Source of the DNA: Bacteroidales bacterium
GTDB taxonomy: Bacteria; Bacteroidota; Bacteroidia; Bacteroidales; UBA932
Direction: 5' to 3'
NCBI GenBank assembly: GCA_012744435.1
Contig: JAAYCA010000023.1
Location: 1-42,003 of the forward strand
DNA: 42,003 nucleotides
Positions 17,101 to 23,838 of this stretch are shown piece after piece (positions within the stretch are counted from its first letter, which is position 1; each line of letters starts with the position of its first letter). The position numbers and the translations under genes are program-made. The notes under the pieces are model-generated. The model ran no database searches. It was not told the DNA's origin and saw only the letters and a program-made list of their open reading frames with translations.

Positions 17101-18748
17101 CATCAGCGGCGGCATCACCCTGTCCGGTCCCACGGACGCCCTGGTCCCCGGCAGCGACAGCCTGCGCCTGGATGGCGTGTCCGCCCGCCTGGCCATGACC
17201 GGCGTGCGCTACACCTTGTCCGGTCCCTTGCGGCTGGGCGCCGACGGGGTGTTCCTCGACGAGATCTCTCTGCATGACGACACCGGCGGCAGCGGCCGTA
17301 TTTCCGGCGGACTCCGCTACCGGGACCTCATGGATTTCGAAAGCTTCCAGACCGACCTCAGGCTTTCTTTCAACAACCTCAAGGTCGTGGACACCCCGGA
17401 ACAACCCGGCGGCATGTTCTACGGCCTGATGCGCGCCTCCGGCACAGCAGCCGTGTCCGGTCCCTTCTCCTCCCTGCTCATCGACGCCGACGTGGCCACG
17501 GCAGGACCGGGCAACATCCACGTCCCGCTCTCCGGCGAGTTTGCGAGCTCCTCCTCCAGCAACCTGCTGACCTTCACGGAACCGGCCAGGGAACTGGACC
17601 CCTATGAAGAAATGCTGGCCAGCCTCGAAAAGAAGACCGCCTCTGGAAACGACATACGCATCCGGGGTCACGTGACCATCTATCCGACCCTGGCCACCTA
17701 CGTGGAAATAGACAAGGCCGCAGGCAACGTCGCCTCTTTCAACGGCGCCGGATCCGTCACCCTCAATGTCCAGCCCACCCACGACATCCTCGATCTCAAC
17801 GGCGACTACACCATCAACGAAGGATCCTACCAGTTCGTCCTGCCGGGCGTCCTGTCCAAGACCTTCTCCGTCCAGCGCGGCAGTTCCGTCAAATTCGGAG
17901 GCGATGTCATGAACACCGAACTGGACATCACGGCGAACTACAACCTCAAGACGACCCTCGACGCCCTCGTAGGCGGCGACTCGTCCGGATCCCGCCGCCA
18001 GGTGAACTGCGCCATCAACGTTTCCGACCGCCTGAGCGCTCCGCAGATCGACCTCAGCATCGACGTGCCCGATCTCGATCCGACCACCCGGACCTATGTA
18101 GAGTCCGCCCTCAACACCTCGGAGAAAGTACAGAAACAGTTCGTCGCCCTGCTGCTGATGGGCAACTTCCTGCCCAGCGAATCCTCCGGCATTTCGAACC
18201 AGTCCACCAACCTCTTCTCCAATGTCGTATCGCTGTTGACGAACCAGTTCAACAACATTCTCCAGAAACTGGACATCCCCTTCGACGTCGCCGTCGGCTA
18301 CCAGGAGAACGCCGCCGGCCAGGAACTCTTCGATGTGGCCGTGTCCACCCAGCTCTTCGACGACCGCGTGATCGTGGGTGGCAGTTTCGGCAACCGCCGT
18401 TTCTCTACCGGCAACGCCTCCGGCGACTTCACGGGCGATCTCGACATTTCCGTGAAACTGGATCCCGAAGGGAAATTCCGCTTCAACATCTTCTCCCATT
18501 CCGCCGACGAGTTCACCAGCTACCTGGACTACTCGCAGCGGAACGGAATCGGCGTCAGCTACCAGAAAGAATACGGCAGCTTCCGGCAATTCCTGCGCAA
18601 TATCTTCATCCCCAAGAAGAAACGGGTCCAGCGTGAAGAGCAGGAAGCCCTCCTGCACAACGAGCAGATAATCATCGAAATAGATCATGAGCAAACTGAC
18701 GAATCCGGGGAAACTCTTCCTGATTCCGACACCCCTGGGCGGGAATGA
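14153..18748 (+). CDS. tamB: TamB-like translocation/assembly module protein (DUF490)
   Basis: This very long protein (1531 residues) has an N-terminal membrane anchor (~8-27) followed by more than 1,000 residues of repetitive beta-strand sequence with DUF748/AsmA-like spacing. A C-terminal DUF490/TamB domain lies in roughly the last 400 residues (INEGSYQFVLPG, NTELDITANYNLKTT, FDVAVGYQ). Family members bridge inner and outer membranes as a long groove for phospholipids and assist outer-membrane protein assembly with a BamA-type partner. No such partner lies in the window. The last 62 bp overlap the start of the methylase gene. A 1609-codon antisense reading frame covers it, which I consider a codon-bias artefact. 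Confidence 0.88.
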   Translation: MYRKGGYIVGRIIGLLTVMLMAALVAIQTPYVQTRLSKVALNQLAAIMDGRVQYDELKVMTSGVLVIRNIKLVDSNPYSEDINFRGWAPADTVFRAKQITATFSIAGLLRKQGLHIGRVTVEDALFHLVAEPGEYGNNISRIFHLNGGDSDFPTGDLFDIKKVRIKDFRFRMNSFLPDAGTYTGHGFNFDDLDVTVDLLTGHGIRMSGGKIYATLDRCVASEKSGYAIERLSASAEFGLKKALLEDLHFRDGWSDLNVRSVSLGYDGFEALSDFMSRVRIEADVHSSQLAIESASYLIPSLAGNPAVLEIRRGQVKGFVNDLDISRLTFAETYSGISGSVNGTLVGLPDIEKLMLDLQVKDLKLSTEGVYHLADAFLPGGIPDIRQYARGIPLTLQLSARGPVGRLAYSGSLASPAGQASLSGSLRNLLDPDHPIEVDADAMTEELDLGRLLGTELLGPVTLRTSASAVLAEGSLPDARLDSLHIVSLRALGHDFTDLTASGRLRSGTAEFSLQSNDPAARINLSGLADLVPRSGDQRLTLDGTLSNIDLHAFGIDGGDWVSRLSTRLHTDLVLRGEFLDGEASLEGLTLVNDSGTHPIGNINILARESRGEQDISLDAPFLEAYFTGNRPVTRFAADIQTLTTRRELSALYQDEAKWTYPGTYAMEILFHSTRDILDQFLPGTYIADGTSISLSISEDGDLDGLIQSDRIASGKNYLKDVNMQFDNRDDMLFASLHSQELKAGTFAMHNPAITASAQDNDIALNVHYDGFSGGGGNGEIYLDGQLYRDEKGILVIKAHPLNSYLVAGDETWELNESDIVLYGKDLYLDRFLISNGTQRLLLDGGISSERSDTLSLQMDRFDLALLDQFLPDALGIEGRMNGRAFVTSGKDEAMGMLMDFRIDTLRIGGSDAGSIQLSSMWNDEGQELGIFLSDEIQGRNALYANGSYFPKENRVDLRVDLDGLPVGIAAPFLSDFVTEVGGGISGGITLSGPTDALVPGSDSLRLDGVSARLAMTGVRYTLSGPLRLGADGVFLDEISLHDDTGGSGRISGGLRYRDLMDFESFQTDLRLSFNNLKVVDTPEQPGGMFYGLMRASGTAAVSGPFSSLLIDADVATAGPGNIHVPLSGEFASSSSSNLLTFTEPARELDPYEEMLASLEKKTASGNDIRIRGHVTIYPTLATYVEIDKAAGNVASFNGAGSVTLNVQPTHDILDLNGDYTINEGSYQFVLPGVLSKTFSVQRGSSVKFGGDVMNTELDITANYNLKTTLDALVGGDSSGSRRQVNCAINVSDRLSAPQIDLSIDVPDLDPTTRTYVESALNTSEKVQKQFVALLLMGNFLPSESSGISNQSTNLFSNVVSLLTNQFNNILQKLDIPFDVAVGYQENAAGQELFDVAVSTQLFDDRVIVGGSFGNRRFSTGNASGDFTGDLDISVKLDPEGKFRFNIFSHSADEFTSYLDYSQRNGIGVSYQKEYGSFRQFLRNIFIPKKKRVQREEQEALLHNEQIIIEIDHEQTDESGETLPDSDTPGRE

Positions 18749-19403
18749 TCCCGCAGAAGTGATTCCCGGGCACGTCCTGGAGACAGCCTGCGGCCTGCAC
18801 TGCTTCGTGGTCGAGGAACTGCGCACGGCGCGCCGCTTCCTGTCCGCCTATGGCCTGCGCGGACAGATCGACGCACTGGACTTCCACGTCCTCAACGAGC
18901 ACACGGCTCCGGAGGAAGTGGAAGCGCTGCTGCCGCTCTTCGAGGGGCAGGATGTCGGCCTGATGTCCGAAGCGGGCCTGCCGGCCGTCGCCGATCCCGG
19001 CGCCGCCCTCGTGGCCCTCTGCCACCGCCATGACATCGAAGTCGTCCCCCTCGTCGGGCCATCCTCCCTGCTGCTCGCCCTGATGTCCTCCGGACTCAAC
19101 GGCCAGTCTTTCGCCTTCCGCGGCTACATCCCTGCCAAGAGCGAGGAGCGCCGCGCCGCCCTCCGGGAGCTGGAGAAGCAGTCCCGCGCCATGAAGCAGA
19201 GCCAGATCCTGATCGAAACGCCCTACCGCAACGACGCCCTGCTGTCCGACATGCTCCAGACACTCTCCCCCGCCACCCGGCTGTGCGTGGCGGCCGACCT
19301 GACCCTGCCGACGCAGGATGTTGCGACAAAGACGGTCTCCGAATGGCGCCGCTGTTCCGCAACCGTCGGCAAACGCCCCTGTGTCTTTATCCTGCTTGCC
19401 TAG
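18687..19403 (+). CDS. RsmI-like tetrapyrrole-methylase-fold SAM methyltransferase
   Basis: 238 residues. LFLIPTPLGG opens the fold, DVGLMSEAGLPAVADPG is the SAM-binding and active-site region, and VPLVGPSSLLLALMSSGL plus FRGYIP follow as in RsmI, which 2'-O-methylates C1402 of 16S rRNA. The sequence belongs to a divergent Bacteroidota branch often found alongside true RsmI, so the substrate is not certain. The only plausible ATG (18687) lies 62 bp inside the tamB reading frame. mtaB follows after 7 bp. Confidence 0.82.
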   Translation: MSKLTNPGKLFLIPTPLGGNDPAEVIPGHVLETACGLHCFVVEELRTARRFLSAYGLRGQIDALDFHVLNEHTAPEEVEALLPLFEGQDVGLMSEAGLPAVADPGAALVALCHRHDIEVVPLVGPSSLLLALMSSGLNGQSFAFRGYIPAKSEERRAALRELEKQSRAMKQSQILIETPYRNDALLSDMLQTLSPATRLCVAADLTLPTQDVATKTVSEWRRCSATVGKRPCVFILLA

Positions 19404-19410
19404 ACCCGCC

Positions 19411-20745
19411 ATGATGAAGATCGCGCTGCTGACCCTGGGCTGCAAGCTCAATTTCGCCGAAACGGCGACCTACGAACGCGGTTTTCTCGCCGCGGGACTG
19501 GAGGTCGTGCCCTGGAGCGAAGCGGCGGACGTCTATCTGGTCAATACCTGCTCGGTCACGGGCACTTCCGACAGCAAGTCCCGCAACCTCATACGGAAAG
19601 TACACCGCATCAATCCCGCTGCGCACATCGTCGTCACGGGATGCAGCGCAGAACTGCGCCGCGCCGAGATCGAGCGCATCGAGGGCGTGAGCCGCGTGTT
19701 CGGCGCTGCCGAAAAAGGGCTCGTCGTACGGGAGACGCTGCGCCTGCTGGGCCTGTCCGCGGAGCAATCGGATACCTCGAGCAGTATGCCGGATCGCGTC
19801 AGCGATTATCCGGCCATCCCCCTTGAGGGGGTGCAGGGGGTGAAGGCATTCGGGAACATACCCCGTATGTTCCCCGCTTATTCCGCGGCGGAAAGCCGCA
19901 CGCGCGCCTTTCTGAAAGTGCAGGACGGCTGCAACAACTACTGCAAATACTGCACGGTCCCGTACGCCCGCGGCGAAAGCCGCAACCTCCCGATCGCCGA
20001 CTGCGTGCACAATGCGGAGCGGATCGCTGCGGAAGGTGTCAGGGAAATCGTGCTCACGGGCGTGAATACGGGCGACTTCGGCCGGACCACCGGCGAGTCG
20101 TTCCTGGACCTGCTGAAGGCCCTGGAGGGCGTGGACGGCATCGAGCGCTACCGCATATCCAGCATCGAGCCGAACCTGCTGAAGGAAGAGACCGTGGACT
20201 GGATTGCCGGCGGGACCAAATTCCAACCCCATTTCCACATCCCGCTCCAGACAGGCTCCGACGAACTGCTCGCACGCATGGGACGCCGCTACGACACCGC
20301 CTTTTTCGCGGATCGCATCTCGATGATACGAAGTAAGATGGAGCGGCCGGGCGCGCCGAAGGTTTTTTTCGGCATCGACGTCATGGTCGGTCTGCCCGGT
20401 GAGACGGACGCGCTTTTCCGGCAGAGTTTCGATTTCATCGAACGCATCCGTCCCGCCTTCATCCATGTCTTCCCCTATTCCCGGCGTCCCGGCACGCCGG
20501 CGGCATCCATGCCCGGGCAGGTGGATGAATCCACGAAAAAGCATCGCGTGGGGGTGTTGGAGACGCTTTGCCGCCGCCTGCATGAAGATTTCCGCGCACA
20601 AAACCGCGGCATACGCGAACGTGTGCTGTTCGAATCCACCGTCCATAACGGACGGATGGAAGGATACACCGGCAACTACATCCGCATCTGCCGCCCTTAT
20701 GATCCAGCGCTCGTCAACACGCTGGTGGATATTGTAATAGATTGA
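19411..20745 (+). CDS. mtaB: tRNA t6A37 methylthiotransferase MtaB
   Basis: This radical-SAM enzyme of 444 residues adds a methylthio group to t6A37, the product of TsaD (encoded about 5 kb away). The N-terminal MTTase domain has cluster cysteines Cys11, Cys47 and Cys78. The radical-SAM cluster is Cys174-x3-Cys178-x2-Cys181. A C-terminal TRAM-type segment ends at ICRPYDPALVNTLV. The ATG at 19411 is 7 bases after the methylase stop; upstream in-frame codons lie inside that gene. The linker at residues ~120-155 is longer than usual and is encoded by hairpin-forming sequence (19818-19874). Confidence 0.93.
   Translation: MMKIALLTLGCKLNFAETATYERGFLAAGLEVVPWSEAADVYLVNTCSVTGTSDSKSRNLIRKVHRINPAAHIVVTGCSAELRRAEIERIEGVSRVFGAAEKGLVVRETLRLLGLSAEQSDTSSSMPDRVSDYPAIPLEGVQGVKAFGNIPRMFPAYSAAESRTRAFLKVQDGCNNYCKYCTVPYARGESRNLPIADCVHNAERIAAEGVREIVLTGVNTGDFGRTTGESFLDLLKALEGVDGIERYRISSIEPNLLKEETVDWIAGGTKFQPHFHIPLQTGSDELLARMGRRYDTAFFADRISMIRSKMERPGAPKVFFGIDVMVGLPGETDALFRQSFDFIERIRPAFIHVFPYSRRPGTPAASMPGQVDESTKKHRVGVLETLCRRLHEDFRAQNRGIRERVLFESTVHNGRMEGYTGNYIRICRPYDPALVNTLVDIVID
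19818..19874. repeat. Hairpin-forming insertion in the mtaB linker
   Basis: Two perfect hairpins follow each other: CCCCC-TTGA-GGGGG (19818-19831), then GGGAACATAC-CCC-GTATGTTCCC (19852-19874, 10-bp stem). A GGGGGTG direct repeat lies between them. The segment falls in the linker between the two catalytic domains of MtaB, where family members are shorter, and looks like a small repeat accepted in frame. It is different in sequence from the repeat at 12282-12391. Confidence 0.5.
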
Positions 20746-20747
20746 TT

Positions 20748-21614
20748 ATGGAGAACAAAGCGAAACTGACTTTCCTGGGTACGGGCACCTCTTCCGGCGT
20801 CCCGATGATCGCCTGCGACTGCCCGATCTGCCGCTCGGCGGACCCGCGCGACAGGCGCCTTCGTGCCTCGGCGCTCGTAGAATTCGGCGGACTGACGATC
20901 CTGGTGGACGCCGGCCCCGACTTCCGCGCCCAGATGCTTCGTCAGGACGTGCATCACCTCGATGCCATCCTGCTGACTCACAACCATAAAGACCACACCG
21001 GCGGACTGGACGACATCCGCGCCTTCAACCTGGCGGAGAGCCATCCGGTCAATATCTACTGCGAACCCTATGTGGAGCAGACGCTCCGCCGCGAATACGG
21101 CTACGCCTTCGCGGAAGAGAAATACCCCGGAGCGCCGGAATGGCGCGTCCACAACATCGACGGGCACACTCCTTTCCGGGTACATTCCAATGCCAATGAA
21201 GAAATCCTGAGTTGGGAACGGGGATTCGGCTACCATCATCTCCCGCCCCATCCTGCGCCCGACACATCGGTGGAAATCGTGCCCATCCAGGGCTGGCACC
21301 ACCGCGAAAAGATCCTCTCCGTGCTGGGCTACCGCTTCGGCAACATCGCCTATCTGACCGACATCAAGACGCTGGACGGCGAAGCGGAATTCGAGAAACT
21401 CAAAGGCGTGGAATACGTGACGCTGGGCTGCGTGAAGTTCGGGGACCACTATTCCCACCCTTCCTTGCAGGACTGTCTGGACTTTTTCGAAAAGGTGGGC
21501 CCGAAAGAAGCCTACATCACCCACCTGTCACATCTGCTTCCCAGCTACGATGCCTTCGATGCCATTCTGCCGCAGAACGTTCACCCGGCCTACGACGGGC
21601 TGACAATAGGATAG
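20748..21614 (+). CDS. MBL-fold metallohydrolase, PhnP-like
   Basis: The protein has 288 residues. The metal motif THNHKDHTGG and the downstream HHREK, YLTDIKTLD and THLSH segments define the metallo-beta-lactamase fold. Cys23-Asp-Cys25-Pro-Ile-Cys28 near the N-terminus is the structural zinc site typical of PhnP-type cyclic phosphodiesterases (PhnP itself opens phosphoribosyl-1,2-cyclic phosphate). There are no phosphonate genes nearby, so the substrate is probably a different cyclic phosphodiester. The ATG at 20748 is 2 bases after the mtaB stop. Confidence 0.85.
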   Translation: MENKAKLTFLGTGTSSGVPMIACDCPICRSADPRDRRLRASALVEFGGLTILVDAGPDFRAQMLRQDVHHLDAILLTHNHKDHTGGLDDIRAFNLAESHPVNIYCEPYVEQTLRREYGYAFAEEKYPGAPEWRVHNIDGHTPFRVHSNANEEILSWERGFGYHHLPPHPAPDTSVEIVPIQGWHHREKILSVLGYRFGNIAYLTDIKTLDGEAEFEKLKGVEYVTLGCVKFGDHYSHPSLQDCLDFFEKVGPKEAYITHLSHLLPSYDAFDAILPQNVHPAYDGLTIG

Positions 21615-21616
21615 CC

Positions 21617-22588
21617 ATGATGGAAAAGACGCTGGCAGATCTCGGTGAATTCGGCCTGATCGGGCAGATCAGACGCCGTTTCCCGGCCCCCGAAGGGGTG
21701 ACGGGGATCGGGGACGACTGCGCCGTCCTGCCGCAGAAAAGCGGGCTTGAGAGCCTCGTGAGCACGGACATGCTCGTGGAAGGGACCCATTTCCTGCGCG
21801 ACGGCATCTCACCCTACGACCTGGGTTGGAAGAGCGCCGCCGTCAACCTCAGCGACATCGCCGCCATGGGCGGAAAGCCTATGGCGACGTTCCTTTCCCT
21901 CGCCCTGCCCGCCGACCTGTCCGAAACGTGGATAAACGCCTTCCTGGACGGCTACGCCGAACTTTCCGGGCGTTTTGACGTCCCGCTGCTCGGTGGCGAC
22001 ACCACCGCCTCGCCCGACCGGATTTGCATCAACGTGACCGTGCTCGGCGAAAGCCCCTATGGCCGCAGCCGGCTCCGCAGCGCCGCAGTCGTCGACGACC
22101 TGATCTGCGTCACCGGACCGCTGGGCGACTCCGCCGCCGGACTGAAGGCCATCCTGACGGGGTTGGAGCGCGATGCCGACGCGAGCACCCTCATCGACAG
22201 GTACTGCCGGCCCGTCCCCCGTGTGGCGGAAGGGCAGGAACTTCGGCTGAACCTGGGGGTCCATGCGATGATGGACATTTCGGACGGGATCGGATCCGAC
22301 CTGCAGCACATCCTCGATGCGTCGGAGGTCAGCGCGCAGATCGACCGGAGCGCCATTCCCCTCTCGCTGGCGCTCAAACGCGTCTGCGCCCGCCAGGGCT
22401 GGGATCCGCTGGCGCTCGCCATCGGCGGCGGAGAGGATTATGAACTGCTGTTCACCTGCACCCGGCAGGCGGAAATGCTGATCTGCGTCCCGCATTTCGT
22501 AATCGGGAAGATCACGAAACGGTCCTTTTCGTCTTCCGCAGGCCCCGACTGGCAGGTCTCCGGCTTCGACCACTTCAAGAAGCGCTAG
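21617..22588 (+). CDS. thiL: Thiamine-monophosphate kinase
   Basis: ThiL phosphorylates thiamine phosphate to the active cofactor thiamine diphosphate. The 323-residue protein has GIGDDCAVL (Asp33-Asp34, metal and ATP), STDMLVEGTHF, AVNLSDIAAMGGKP and LLGGDTT, all in family order, and ends with the expected ISDGIGSDL and GGGEDYELLF blocks. The ATG at 21617 (or 21620) is 2 bases after the previous stop. The reading frame is open far upstream only because it overlaps the MBL gene. It is the last gene of the tamB operon and overlaps the convergent peptidase gene by 4 bp. Confidence 0.94.
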   Translation: MMEKTLADLGEFGLIGQIRRRFPAPEGVTGIGDDCAVLPQKSGLESLVSTDMLVEGTHFLRDGISPYDLGWKSAAVNLSDIAAMGGKPMATFLSLALPADLSETWINAFLDGYAELSGRFDVPLLGGDTTASPDRICINVTVLGESPYGRSRLRSAAVVDDLICVTGPLGDSAAGLKAILTGLERDADASTLIDRYCRPVPRVAEGQELRLNLGVHAMMDISDGIGSDLQHILDASEVSAQIDRSAIPLSLALKRVCARQGWDPLALAIGGGEDYELLFTCTRQAEMLICVPHFVIGKITKRSFSSSAGPDWQVSGFDHFKKR

Positions 22589-23835
22589 TCCCCGGTATAG
22601 AAACGGACCATGTCCCGGACGGCGTCCGAGCAGACCGGGCAAAAATCCTTCGCCGCATTGGTGTTCATCCGGCAATCCTCGCTGCTCCGCCAGACCCCCT
22701 TGGACTGGTAACCGCCCCCCTCGATCAGCCCGTAGCCCGGCTGCCCCAGTTTCGCCTCCCATTTCCGGCTGAAATCCGCCTTCGTGGTGATGTTGGGCTC
22801 CCAGGGCTCCACGTCCGGATAGTAGTACTCGACGAACTGGTCGTCATAGAAGTACTCGTCCGCCAGGCCCGCGAAACTGTGGCCGAATTCGTGGACCACC
22901 ACGGGCCGGAACTGGGCGTGGTGGGCCGTGGTGAGGGTATAGGAATTGAAGATGCCGCCGCCGCCGTAGGTATCCGTGTTCGCCAGGATGATGATGTGCT
23001 CATACGGCAGCCCGGCGAGCAGGTCGTGCATGCGCTTGAGATGCAATGTCGTGAGGTAGCGGTCGGAATAGAAGGTGTCGAAGTGCGATCCGAGCGCCGT
23101 ATCCTTCCATTCCCCCCGCCGGGGCACGCTCACCCCGCTGTCGGCGGAAGGAAGCTCCACCGCCACGAAGTTGAAGCGGTCCGACAGTCCCCGGAAAGCC
23201 TCATGGTTCATGAAACTCTCCACCGCCACGGCCGCATCGGCGTAGAACATCTCCATCTCTTCGGCCGTATAACCCTCAGGCAGGATCACCACGTCGATGC
23301 AGTCCGCGGCCGTCCCGCTGCGCAACAGGTCGCGCGTCGGGGCGGGATCTTCCCCGATCCGGCGGATCAGGATATCGGCCGGATCCACCCGGTGCGTCAG
23401 CCGCGCCACAATGTTCTCGTGGAAATCGAAGAGTACCACCGTCACATCCACCGGCACGGAAGGCATCGGAAGCAGGAATACGTTCTCGAAACTCTTCTGC
23501 ACGCGGGTGGCCTCCTCCGTCGCCTGCCATTCCTGGAAGAGCGTGGAGAAGGAATTGCAATACAGCAGACGCCCTGTCTGCGCATCATGCATCCGGATCT
23601 GTCCGTTGCCGCGCAGGGCCAGTTCGTCCAGATGCACCCGGCGCCCTGCCCAGCCGTCGAAACAGCTGAGCCGGTCCAGGGCGATCGAAGAACTCCCGTC
23701 CGTCCCGGTGAATATATAATCCACGCGGAGCGTCCGCTCGGTCAGCGGCGCGGGAAGCGCCTGGGCCTGCATTGCGGCTGGGATCAGCGCCAGCCCGATC
23801 AGCCGGATAAGGAAACGATGGGACATGCTATTCAT
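22585..23835 (-). CDS. Secreted M64-family zinc metallopeptidase
   Basis: The protein has 416 residues with a Sec signal peptide (cleavage probably near MQAQA, residue 26). An N-terminal beta domain (Peptidase_M64_N-like, ~30-170) precedes the peptidase domain. The zinc motif is His315-Glu316-x2-His319 in HEFGHSFAGLADEY, the extended M64 signature also found in the Clostridium ramosum IgA protease. The C-terminus has a CRMN and a CPVC segment, as in other members. Its target is unknown and IgA cleavage should not be assumed. It follows glmS by only 3 bp on the same strand, an unexpected partner. Confidence 0.88.
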   Translation of the reverse strand: MNSMSHRFLIRLIGLALIPAAMQAQALPAPLTERTLRVDYIFTGTDGSSSIALDRLSCFDGWAGRRVHLDELALRGNGQIRMHDAQTGRLLYCNSFSTLFQEWQATEEATRVQKSFENVFLLPMPSVPVDVTVVLFDFHENIVARLTHRVDPADILIRRIGEDPAPTRDLLRSGTAADCIDVVILPEGYTAEEMEMFYADAAVAVESFMNHEAFRGLSDRFNFVAVELPSADSGVSVPRRGEWKDTALGSHFDTFYSDRYLTTLHLKRMHDLLAGLPYEHIIILANTDTYGGGGIFNSYTLTTAHHAQFRPVVVHEFGHSFAGLADEYFYDDQFVEYYYPDVEPWEPNITTKADFSRKWEAKLGQPGYGLIEGGGYQSKGVWRSSEDCRMNTNAAKDFCPVCSDAVRDMVRFYTGD

Positions 23836-23838
23836 GCT

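Noticed and set aside
13997..18826. 1609-codon minus-strand open frame opposite tamB
   Set aside because: Same reasoning: the sense strand encodes a recognisable TamB protein, and the antisense translation shows only low-complexity Gly/Val/Glu/Gln composition.
21212..21616. N-terminal extension of thiL
   Set aside because: This stretch is the other frame of the MBL-fold gene. The thiL family start is at 21617.
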